Shown one piece after another: positions 53,465-62,884 of a DNA stretch of 64,000 nucleotides; within the stretch, counting starts at the first letter, position 1; every line of letters begins with the position of its first letter. The translations under genes were made by a program, and so were the position numbers. This stretch comes from Corythucha ciliata (taxonomy: Eukaryota > Arthropoda > Insecta > Hemiptera > Tingidae): positions 10,145,009 to 10,209,008 of the forward strand of contig CM075938.1 of assembly GCA_038030265.1 (NCBI GenBank), in the 5' to 3' direction. The notes below the pieces were generated by a model that saw only the letters and a list, made by a program, of their open reading frames with translations, did not search any database and was not told the DNA's origin.

Positions 53465-54314
53465 CCACGAAGTTGTTTCAAGAATCAGTGAATTAGCGTT
53501 TTCTGAATTTGTGGGTGAGTGCACCATCGAATTAGCCATTTTTCTCAATTTCAGTCACGAATGAGCGTTTTTCTCAATTCCAGAAAGAAAGAACGTTTTT
53601 TTTCTCAATGTACGAGGTTGCGAATTGGCGCTTGAGTGCGCCAGTTGAGTGCGCGATAATCGCCGCACGGTCTCCAACCGCTGCCTCCTATTTTCTTGAC
53701 GATGTGAAGAGGTGACGTCCACGAGCTGTCGGATGGACGTGCCGTTCCATTTTGGAGCGTTGCGTCAAATTTAATTTTCGCGACGCTTAGTCGTTCGCCC
53801 GAGAGGCGGCGAGGTCGGCAGGAGACAGGAGGACCGGTTTCTGTTCGAATGTAATGAACTGTCGAATGTTTAATTTCTCGATTTAAACCAGGAGGGCGAG
53901 TTGTCTCTGGGAAACGAGTGATAATGTCATTCGCGAGGCGACCGTTTACTGCCTTGAGCTTATTTCGACATGTGATAGTGAGCCCGGGTTTTCCGTCGAG
54001 TAAGCGTTGAAGGTTAGAGTCGACAATCTGGTAACAGATGGTAATTTGCGAGAAAATCTGAACCAATAATTGGAATGCTAACGTCAGCAATTATAAATGC
54101 CCAACGAAAATCGCGGCGCAAACCAATATCAAGTGATACGTTATACAGAACGTAGGTAGCGATGTCACTATTATTAGCGGCACTCAACGTACGGTTGGAC
54201 TTGTGTAAAATCCTTCCCGTGAGTAACCGTCGAGGGTAGCAAGAAACATCAGAACCGGTGTCGATTACAAATTTTTGTTTTGAACGATGCTCAAAAATAA
54301 ATAAGCGGTTTTTC

Positions 54315-54451
54315 AGGCCCGTTCACAAGCTCTATGTTTGCGTTGTTTGGAGTCTACGCAACCAATCAAATTTATTCCCACGAAAAGTGAAGCATTTTGA
54401 TAGGTTGCATAGACACCACACAACGAAAACAGAGAGCTTGTGAACGGGCCT
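54315..54451. mobile_element. 137-bp PIF/Harbinger-like MITE (copy B)
   Basis: Duplicate of the copy A element. The left target triplet is mutated to TTC (54312-54314), the right remains TTA. Present in both copies, so it predates the tandem duplication. Confidence 0.8.
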
Positions 54452-54639
54452 TTAGAAGGCATCGTTGGGGCGGTCGTTGCCGCTTTCAGTGACTGCCGCT
54501 CTCGTTTCCCTGAAAATTACAGGGCTGGACACACTTGGTGGCCTTATTTTGAAAACAAGAGTGGTACCAGCAGAATTTCTGACTGGGGGTGTAGTGTTTA
54601 CTTCGGGAGCGATAACGATTGCATTGCTTACCCTGGTAG

Positions 54640-54916
54640 CAAGGTGACTAAACTTACTATAGGTGCCGCAAATTTCCCCCTGCCCATCGGACAGGAGGGG
54701 TGGAGACTGACGTCACCAGCAGTCCTTTGCTCCCGATTGCTCACCCTAAAGCAGCAGAGCAAGTTAATTTTGAAATTGAAGTTTATGAATTCTCAAAAAT
54801 CACAACCCAATAACAATTAATAATGTACTGGGTCCAGCGCAATGGCGGTTGGGACTGCTCGTGACGTAGGTGAAGGAAAGTGATCTGCGGCACATATAGA
54901 AAATTTAGTCACCTTG
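54640..54916. mobile_element. 277-bp MITE with 9-bp target duplication (copy B)
   Basis: Duplicate of 51409-51685, flanked by CCCTGGTAG at 54631-54639 and 54917-54925. Confidence 0.8.
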
Positions 54917-55154
54917 CCCTGGTAGCCTTGGCGATCGTTTTGAGTGGTTGCTAGGCGCTCGAGTTGTTGTGAAAGTTGGTCGATCCGAGGATTTAAAATT
55001 TGAAGCGAATTTTGGGAAAAAATGATATGCCTCTTGGGAGCTCGTAGCGGTAGAAAATACAGACGGCTGAGTCGGTGAAATTTCGACGATTCTGTCCGCT
55101 AAAACGGCTAATTGATCGAGGCCGAGTTCCGGTTGCGAGGCACGGCTGGCGTGG

Positions 55155-57600
55155 ATGCAGTCCGCAAAGCACACGAATAGCGGCCTTTTGGAAGCGGAAG
55201 ATTTTCACTGCTCCCGGAGGATTCCCCCAGGCAAGAATACCGTACGTCATACGGGAATAGAGCTGACACGACCTTTTTCAAGCGGCGAAGCACGAAGGTG
55301 GCCCTTGATAGGTGGGGCGAAAGGTGTTCGATGTGACTGTCCCAGGACATACGGGAATCGATGAAGAGACCAAGGAACTTGACAAACTTATGGGGCCCTT
55401 TGAGATCATAAACTAAGTCTTGAGTTTTATTGTCGTTAAGAACGAGACGAGTGGCCAAACACCATGATTCTATTAGCGAAGTTGCCGCTTCCAGCTCATT
55501 AAAAAGCTCGGCCTCAGAATCACCCGTGCAGAGTACCGTCGTATCATCGGCGTAGAGAAAGATCTCGGACGAGGGAAGGGACGAGGACGCTAAGCATAAA
55601 TCGTTAACATAAAGAAGAAATAGGAGGGGACCGAGGATAGAGCCCTGCCTAACTCCAAGGTCAAGAGCCGGAGTAGGGTCCGATCTGACTCCCTCGTACG
55701 CCACGCACTGTAGCCAGCCGACGAGGTATGAATGTAGAAAACTGACGGAACGCTCATCGAAACCGTAATAACGAAGTTTCTCAGATAGGATCCCGACGTC
55801 AATGGAGTCAAAAGCCCGAGAGAGGTTGAAAAGTCTGAGACCCACCTTTGAGTCAAACTCAAGCCCGGACATTACCGATTGCAATAAACGAATAGCGGCA
55901 ATGGAAGTAGAACGGCCCCTCCTAAAACCACGCTGATTTTCCGCGAGAATCTTATTCTGTTCAAGGAAGTCCAGTAACTGATTAAGGACGAGACGCTCGA
56001 CTACGCGTGTGAAAACTGGGATGATAGAGATTGGCCGAAAGTCACTGTAAACTTGGTTGCCCTTTTTCGGTACGGGAGTCACAACTGATATCTTCAGGCA
56101 CTCAGGGAAAGAGCCAGTCTCAAAAAAGCTGTTGATGACAGAAGAAAGTGATTCTGCAATGAGGTCAGCTGATGACTTTACAATATCGACGTTTAACCAG
56201 TAGTAGTCGTACGATGTAGAGTTCTTCAAACTGGCGATAGCGCTAAATACATCCTCGTCCGAGACACTCTTAAGGGAGAAGGAGGAGCTGAAATCCGGGC
56301 GCAAGAAATCGCGGAAGCTAGAAGGAGAATCGGGCAGCGAGTCGACACCAGTGGCGGCCGCATTAATAAAGAAATTGTTAAATCCATCGGCATCAAGACC
56401 ACTGACAGGTCCAGACGAGCCCCGAGCACCCAACGGCAGTTCGCCCTTGACCATGTTCCATACCGTTTTATTGAAATTGCTGGTATTATTTATTATCAAG
56501 GAATCGTTACATGCCTTTTTCGCTTCAAGTACGCTTGTTCGGAAGTCCTTGCGAGTGGAACGAAGGAGAGGCGCAATAACTGACGGGGCGTATGTTGAAA
56601 AAGAATTTCGGAGATTGGAAAGATCCTCACAGCGGCGCTTCTTCAGCCGAAGTTCTTCGGTAAACCAGGAGTTCCGCCTCCTCTGGGAGCTAGGAATTTT
56701 GACACTCTGAAGCGGCACCGCAAGGTCCACGGCCGAAAGGAATGTGTGAATAAATGCATCAGCCCTCGATTTAGGACATTCTTCGGAATAATTGGAGAAC
56801 CAGAGCCCGTTATATGCGGAGAGAAAGTGCCTCAGAGGAAGAAGACTCTCCGGAGAAATGAGACGCGAAATTCTGGATCCAGGAGAGTCGAGGCAATTGT
56901 GGAGCTGAATCGAAAATTCCTGAGCACGGTGGTCCGAAAGGTGGAGTGAACTGTGGCCAGAGAAAAACAAAGAAGACGAGAAGTTCGTTATGAAATTATC
57001 GAGGCAGGAGCCTTTACCGGTATAGAGAGTTCTTGTGGGCCCGGTGATAGTCAATGACAAACCAAACGAGGCGATAACGTCTCTGAAGGCCAAGCAGTTA
57101 CTAGAATCCCCGTCGAAGTCAATATTGAAATCGCCCGCCAACACAAGAGGAGCGGAATACGAAAAAGCCTTGGTCAGAAAGGCGTCGAAGAGCTCGAGAA
57201 AAAAGTGAAATTGTGAGCTAGGAGGCCGCTAAATGCAGCATATTACTAAGTCAGGTGCGGCCAACCGCACGGCAGATACCTCGAGTACTCCTTCAACTGA
57301 AAACTGGGTCAGCGGCGTAATCTCGCGCGCAGTCAGCGAAGACTTAACGAAAATTGCTGAGCCCCCTTGGATCATGGAATTTCTTGAGAAAAAGGAGACG
57401 CACTTAAAATTAGAAGGAGAAAAAACATCGATTCCAGTACTCGGAAGCCAGTGCTCGGTTGCTGCAATAACACAGACATCTTCATGATCTTGGAGGAAAA
57501 TATTTATTTCATCAATTTTATTACTGATGTCCTGCATATTTGAGTGAACTATTGTGAAAGGAGAGCCTCCAGTACCTCCCAGTCAGCTGGATTCAGCCCG
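55155..57600 (-). pseudogene. Jockey/R1-like LINE ORF2 (endonuclease + reverse transcriptase), nearly full length
   Basis: Minus-strand non-LTR retrotransposon ORF2 that would nick target DNA and reverse-transcribe its own RNA. N-terminal AP-type endonuclease: NKIDEINIFL, TEHWLP (57537-57232), LAGDFNID and SDHRAQ (57144-56930). Reverse transcriptase: SVVTPVPKKGN, FRPISIIPVFTRVVERLV, FNLSRAFDSID, RQGSILGPLLF and YADDT (about 55540-55554). Post-RT: VKFLGLFIDSR, then YGILAWGN in another frame. Lesions: an in-frame TAG at 57229-57231 where this family usually has Tyr before RPPSS; Asp-to-Asn at the motif A box (codon 55825-55827); and a frame break near 55255 shared with copy A. Apart from the stop, the frame is continuous from 57537 to 55108. 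ORF1, 3' UTR and poly-A are not found. The right end at about 57600 meets plus-strand gag-like sequence. Confidence 0.85.
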
Positions 57601-57689
57601 ACCAGCACTTGTTTTCGGGGGGAAGGGAGGGGAAGATGCGAGCAACACGCCAGCGGGCCAGACTTCCGGATTGATGATCCTGGGAAAAT

Positions 57690-58290
57690 CCGATTCAGGC
57701 ACAAGGACCCTGAAGGACGAGTAGGACGAGAACTTTGTAGAAAAGTTACTACAAGAGAAGGAACTGACGTTCGAAAAATCCGTCGATCTGGCCCTCGCCT
57801 TCGAGACGTCCAAGATTGGTAACCAAATGCTCTCCTCAAATTGTCAAAATCACGTCAATAAAATCCTCCACGAACAGCAATGGCCACGCGGCCACCCAAC
57901 ACTTCCAAAAACCGAAGAAGAGCTCTGCGACAAATCAAACACGTGTTCGGGAAATGGGCATTTCCGGACTTTGCCTCCGATGCGGTCTCAACAATCACAT
58001 GACCAAAGCTTGCAAGAGGGATCGCAACGCCTTGAAATGTAATTCATGCCAGAAAACGGGCCATCTATCAAAGGTCTGCATCCAGACGCTCACACGATCA
58101 AAATGACGACCTGTTCATTCCATCGTGAACGAAGGCCCAAATGACCCTCAATACTCCATCAATAATATCATTGACGTTCGCCACAACTTGTCAAATGACT
58201 CCGGAATATTCTCTGTGCCGCTCAACATCTCTCCTGACGCCTTCGGAGCCAAGAAGAACAACACGGATGCGGAAACCCGTCGTCCGCTTG
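57690..58290 (+). pseudogene. Ty3/gypsy-type gag fragment with two CCHC zinc knuckles
   Basis: Plus strand, opposite to the LINE. A capsid-like C-terminal segment ENFVEKLLQEKELTFEKS then VDLALAFETSK (57728-57815) has the L-E-LT-EKA-E-A--E pattern of gypsy gag. In another frame (57816-58103) are two nucleic-acid-binding knuckles, CLRCGLNNHMTKAC and CNSCQKTGHLSKVC, both CX2CX4HX4C. A TGA follows, then NDPQYSINNIIDV and SGIFSVPLNIS in the same frame (58125-58260), the region that precedes a protease. An in-frame TAG at 57722 and a frame break near 57850-57940 disable it. It is not simply the missing part of the minus-strand gypsy, because the orientation is opposite. Confidence 0.65.
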
Positions 58291-58497
58291 AATTTATAAC
58301 AGAATCAAGTTTTTTTTTGTTTTCAATTTTCTCTTTCTTTTTTCAATTTTAATTTTTTTTATTAGCATTTTTCAAGTTTTTCTCAATTAATTTTCAAGTA
58401 TTCAAGGACTCATCTTTTTTTTGCGTGGGAGAATTATTATATATTTCACCGCGCTCTTCTCAGGAAGGTTTCGCTACCCTGTCTGTTATCTTGCTTA

Positions 58498-58908
58498 ATG
58501 GTTATGAATATATTCGCAATTTTTTTTTTCGTATTTTCGACATTAATTTTGAGTTGTTTCCTCTCCTTTAACATCCGACGGCAAATCCACCAGAATACAC
58601 AACATGTTCATAGTTCGATTGGATTGACGCAATCAAGTTTAGAAAGATGCGATGCCAGTGTTCCCATCCCAATCGTCGTTGTCGATCGAGATTTAGTTTG
58701 TCTGGTTGAAGGAGACGGTTCATGTCTCCTAGCCCGTTATAGGACGGTGGTCAGCTCTGTTGACCACCAGCGTATTCCTTGTACAGCACACCTCGAATTC
58801 CTCGAAACGGTTCCCCAATGCACGGTGGTTAGCTGGATAGACCACCTTGACTCATTACGTATATATCCCTCTCAACAATCGATTTATATCATTTCTCGAG
58901 CAGAATAG
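58498..58908 (+). CDS. Unknown 136-residue ORF with N-terminal hydrophobic segment
   Basis: ATG at 58498, stop at 58906-58908. Residues about 4-24 are strongly hydrophobic (IFAIFFFVFSTLILSCFLSF), which would make a signal anchor. The rest is soluble-looking, with two similar segments, RTVVSSVDHQRIPC and CTVVSWIDHLDSL, about 38 residues apart, suggesting an internal duplication. It has five cysteines after the hydrophobic segment. I do not recognise the family. It lies about 200 bp after the gag fragment, and the region after it (58910-59130) has AATAAACC and repeated CACCTTATC, reminiscent of an LTR end. A remnant third ORF of an LTR retroelement or a chance frame are both possible. No splice or promoter signal is evident. 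Confidence 0.3.
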   Translation: MVMNIFAIFFFVFSTLILSCFLSFNIRRQIHQNTQHVHSSIGLTQSSLERCDASVPIPIVVVDRDLVCLVEGDGSCLLARYRTVVSSVDHQRIPCTAHLEFLETVPQCTVVSWIDHLDSLRIYPSQQSIYIISRAE

Positions 58909-60890
58909 ATTCAAAGTTCCCGCGCTTAGTTGTTTGGAGCAGTGGAAACGTTCAAAGATAGCGAAATGAGGCGGGAAACGACAACGCTTTTCGAGAGTGG
59001 TAACCCCAGATGACCACCGTGCGTTCCTACACGAGTCGCGTGAAGCTATTTCAGTGCGTTGCTATACGTCGGGGAAGTTTCGACTCATAATAAACCTTAT
59101 CACCTTATCATCAACCCCTAGGACAGTTTGACATTCTTGATACAAATCCCACGTTTTAAGGCATGCAGTTCAGTGTTTTTCACATATTTTTTAAGTTTCT
59201 CTACGTAATAATTAGTGTCGGGAAGACCTGATTCGCAATCGACAGGGGCTACTTGATTTTTTGAATCCGTCCGGCTTCAGATGAACATTACTTTCCTCAC
59301 CTCTCTCTAGAATTCTAGATAACCAAAATGTCTTTTCACTCCGGCGCAGCTCACGGTAAAAACACTTCGTGTAGTCAAATTGAATCGTTTATTTATGAGT
59401 TGATTATAATAAATTATGCTTTTGAAGTCATAACAGACGTGTTCGACACATTTACACCCTCCAGAGACCACCGTCAAAAGCACACGAATGTCGGGTTTGG
59501 TTTCTTCCGGGATTAGTCAAAATTGATGACTTTCGGGTGACAAGCAAACTCGAGACACAGGGTACGGTGTACAGCACTTGTGAAACTGTGAGTATCACCA
59601 TCACCCATGAAAACTTATTTTCTGGCCGTTGAGCTCACTACACTGTGTGTGTTTTTTTAAAGTTTTTGGTGGGATTCAGTGTTCGGTGTACCAGAAACGA
59701 CTGCCCTTTCTTCTTTGACATATTCGTATTCAATTCAGCCGCTACAGTTTTTCTGCGATGACTGCAATCTACAACGATCATCGTAGAACAATATCAACAT
59801 GGTTTTTTTTTAAAGCTGGCTTCTCCTTCTTTGTGAGCCTTTACTTCGCCGGGCACCAAGTTCACGAGCCATTTTTCTAATCTCCGAAAAAATAAATAAA
59901 TAAAAAGGCGAGGGACTATTCACTTTAACCAACACAAAAAATATCTAAACGAAACGGCAGAAGTTGGAGACTAGACTCCTCCTTACTTCTTCTAAACATT
60001 GAATGGGGGTGAGGTGGGTTCTAACCTTCTTATTTGTTATGAGTCGAATTACCTTTGAAAAATTGAACCTCGCTTCCCCATCGTATAATATTTTATTTGT
60101 CAGCTCGATTGTTCGGCGTGAAGAAGAATTTTCGTAAAGTAAGTACACTTCTAAATATCTACCCAATAAATTCCGAGCAAAAAATATAGTACACGTCTTA
60201 ACATTAATTCTTCAAAATCGTAAACGATCGGACAAACTGAGTACTTTTCCCGGCCCGTTCCGCAACATTTGCTTAAAATTTTTGGTTTCTTTCATTTCTT
60301 AATGCAATTTTAGTGAAATATTTTCATTATTTTATCCCTTTGGGAGCCTACTGATGTGAAAATATTGAGAAATTTAATTTCGGCTAAGATGATGAGCGAA
60401 CCGGAACAAGGGTAGATACGGGCGTTTCTGTCACTTTCGATCTGCCAACCACAATTTTTCCTCTTTTTTTTTGCTATCCCCTTTCTTTTTTGGGTAAACA
60501 AAAATTCAAGCTTGGTCGTATAATTAAGGGCAAAATTTACCGAACCAGTGTATATTGAGATGTGTCGATGGTGGTCTTTGGTGGGGGGAGGGGGTTCGTG
60601 AAGACAGTTAGAGCCTTTCAATCGAAAGAGGTTTAAATTTCTTATTTTTCAAGATTTATCCAGTACTTTACCGAAATCAATTTATTTACACGATGAATAA
60701 TGCTTCCCTAGGAGTAATCATCACGCTTTGACGCCAGAGAAAATAATTAGATAGATACCTCCGTCGAACGTCTTGACCATGCCAGGTAAATAATTATTAG
60801 AATATCACGCGAAGTAATGCTCTTGCTGTCGTAAGACTCAAGATTACACGCCCCATGTTTTCCTCTTCGATCACGTAGACAGAAAATCAT
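58909..60890. other. Array-free block between gag remnant and piggyBac
   Basis: No minisatellite monomers. 58970-59100 could be LTR-like (GAGGCGGGAAACGACAACGC, TCATAATAAACCTTATC). The rest, including the small frames at 59328-59516 and 59945-60166, shows nothing recognisable. T and A runs are short. I could not find piggyBac terminal repeats (TTAA-CCY type) upstream of 60899. Confidence 0.4.
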
Positions 60891-61009
60891 GAGTCTGATT
60901 GAAGAGTTGGGCTGAAGTAGTGGAGATAGTGGTCCGGAATAAGACATGTTTTTTCTCCTTAGCGACGAAAAAGACAACGGTGACTCTCTCTCTTTCTGAG
61001 ATCGAGGGA

Positions 61010-62030
61010 ATGTCGTACGAAGACCTGTTAAGGAAATTCGGTGCCTCGGACGATATGGACGATGAATCTGATGGTCTCGATTCCGAGGATGGAGGGGAGA
61101 GCGACGCCGAAGACGCTAGTTTGTGGACTGAATGCCGGGAACTTCAACTAAGAGCTTCGTCGTCATCATCCACAACTAATGCAGGCCCCCCACCAGATGA
61201 AATTCATGATGCTCCAATAGCTCGAGACATGTTGTTACCTGAAGCTGATGATGGAGAGCCTGATCCAGATGTCCCCCAAGATCCCGAAAATGAAACTGAA
61301 GACGACTTTGCAGCTGAGGCGCCAATGTGGAGGTCCAGCGGTGCACCACGCATTAATCGTAAAAGAAAAAAATCGTTCAAAGTTGATGCGAAATCCCTGC
61401 CCAAAGTTCCCGTCAATGTAAGCTACTTCAAAGAAATATTTTTTACTTTTTTCACTTCGACATTCGTTAATTTAATTATTGAACAGTCGGAACTATACGC
61501 GGCGCAGAAGGGATTTGGCATCAACTTAACGGCTGAAGAGGTGCATGCCTTTATAGCCATTTTGATCATTATGGGGTTTAACAAACTACCATCAATGCGT
61601 CTTTACTGGTCCACGAACCCTAACTTCCGGAACGAGAGAATTTGCCAGATAATGTCAATGAAGAGATTCTTACGGATATTAAGAGCTCTTCATCTTAATG
61701 ACAATTTAAAAATGCCTACTAAAGGTAGTCCCAATTTTGATCGTCTCTTCAAAATAAGACCGATGCTGACCCACTTCAGCTCTGTTTTTAGAGGGGGCAT
61801 TATACCTGGTAAATTTTTCTCGATAGATGAGAGCATGATCCCGTTTAAAGGTAGGCATTCATTGAAACAGTACATGCCAATGAAGCCTATCAAGCGAGGC
61901 TTTAAAGTATTCGCTCTATGCTGTTCCACGACCGGACTTTTGGTTGATTTCCTATTTTACAGCGGGAAGACCAATGAGACTGGCTCTTTGGGGCAAAGGG
62001 TTGTTCTGGCATTGTCAAAAGGGTTGGAAT
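61010..62030 (+). CDS. piggyBac-family transposase, 5' two-thirds (cut by assembly gap)
   Basis: A DDE-type transposase of the piggyBac family (Tnp_1_7), acting in the nucleus to cut and paste at TTAA. The frame is open from 60899; I prefer the ATG at 61010 (MSYEDLLRKFGASDD), because it begins the acidic N-terminus typical of the family and the upstream residues look non-coding. Residues 10-120 are rich in D/E/S, followed by a basic RKRKKSFKV patch. The conserved core then begins: YFKEIFFTFFTSTFVNLI, SELYAAQKG, AFIAILIIMGFNKLPSMRLY, and FFSIDESMIPFKGRHSLKQY with the first catalytic Asp at about residue 273. YMPMKPIKRGFKV and DFLFYSGKT follow. KRGFK replaces the more common KWGFK. No internal stop before the gap at 62031. 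The second and third catalytic Asp and the C-terminal cysteine-rich finger would lie in or after the gap and are not visible. Live element or domesticated gene cannot be decided. Confidence 0.85.
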
Positions 62031-62530
62031 NNNNNNNNNNNNNNNNNNNNNNNNNNNNNNNNNNNNNNNNNNNNNNNNNNNNNNNNNNNNNNNNNNNNNN
62101 NNNNNNNNNNNNNNNNNNNNNNNNNNNNNNNNNNNNNNNNNNNNNNNNNNNNNNNNNNNNNNNNNNNNNNNNNNNNNNNNNNNNNNNNNNNNNNNNNNNN
62201 NNNNNNNNNNNNNNNNNNNNNNNNNNNNNNNNNNNNNNNNNNNNNNNNNNNNNNNNNNNNNNNNNNNNNNNNNNNNNNNNNNNNNNNNNNNNNNNNNNNN
62301 NNNNNNNNNNNNNNNNNNNNNNNNNNNNNNNNNNNNNNNNNNNNNNNNNNNNNNNNNNNNNNNNNNNNNNNNNNNNNNNNNNNNNNNNNNNNNNNNNNNN
62401 NNNNNNNNNNNNNNNNNNNNNNNNNNNNNNNNNNNNNNNNNNNNNNNNNNNNNNNNNNNNNNNNNNNNNNNNNNNNNNNNNNNNNNNNNNNNNNNNNNNN
62501 NNNNNNNNNNNNNNNNNNNNNNNNNNNNNN
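62031..62530. other. Assembly gap (500 N)
   Basis: Exactly 500 N, a conventional placeholder length. Frames reported across it are artefacts. It removes the 3' part of the piggyBac ORF. Confidence 1.
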
Positions 62531-62884
62531 GCGTGAAATAACTCTGTAATACGGTATGTCATACTCATAATAATTTTATTGCTTAAATGATTTTAAGCTC
62601 TATCATGCAACCTCTATTTTCACCACTTTAAAGCACTCTGACCATGGATTTATTACTACTGCCGACTCAATTGATAAAACACCAAAGAAAACAATAGGTG
62701 GAAATACGAGATTTCGTAACTCATCTCTTACATTGCCAGTGAATTGCAACGATAATCGCCTTAAGTGTCCTGATCAAACCCACAGAAAGCACTGCACACT
62801 GTACGTGTGAAGAGAATCCTCGATTCGAATGTGAAATTATTTTGAAAAGCGCTGAACAGATTATTCCTGCCCTGATAATGGCAA
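62531..62884. other. Post-gap spacer
   Basis: No piggyBac C-terminal motif (cysteine-rich finger) is visible in any frame right of the gap, so either the ORF ends inside the gap or this sequence is not contiguous with it. ATAATAATTTTATTGC near 62566-62581 is A/T-rich. Nothing else recognised. Confidence 0.4.

Larger units (their letters stand above)
53625..55157 (-). pseudogene. Ty3/gypsy retrotransposon fragment, copy B
   Basis: Same layout as copy A. The RT-start frame is open over 161 codons (54090 to 53605) and includes GPPVSCRPRRLSGE, a PSDSSWTSPLHIV segment and GGSGWRPCGDYRALN. This is the region N-terminal to the catalytic palm, so the catalytic aspartates themselves are not present. 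The protease frame contains VIDTGSDVS. One frame break separates protease from RT near 54040. Gag end: LGLDQLAVLADRIVE near 55135-55090. Not functional. Confidence 0.8.
52903..56135. repeat. Tandem duplication, copy B
   Basis: Second copy of the 3.23-kb unit, ending where GCTGTTGA is followed by TGACAG and the LINE continues uninterrupted to about 57600. Copy B therefore contains the original right boundary, and copy A the original left boundary. Either a recent segmental duplication or two alleles placed in tandem by the assembler. Confidence 0.9.

Noticed and set aside
49671..57144. A simple LINE insertion into one gypsy element
   Set aside because: Gag-like sequence on the two sides of the LINE is in opposite orientation, so one clean insertion cannot explain the arrangement.
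61944..62568. Frames spanning the N block
   Set aside because: Open only because undefined bases cannot encode stops.
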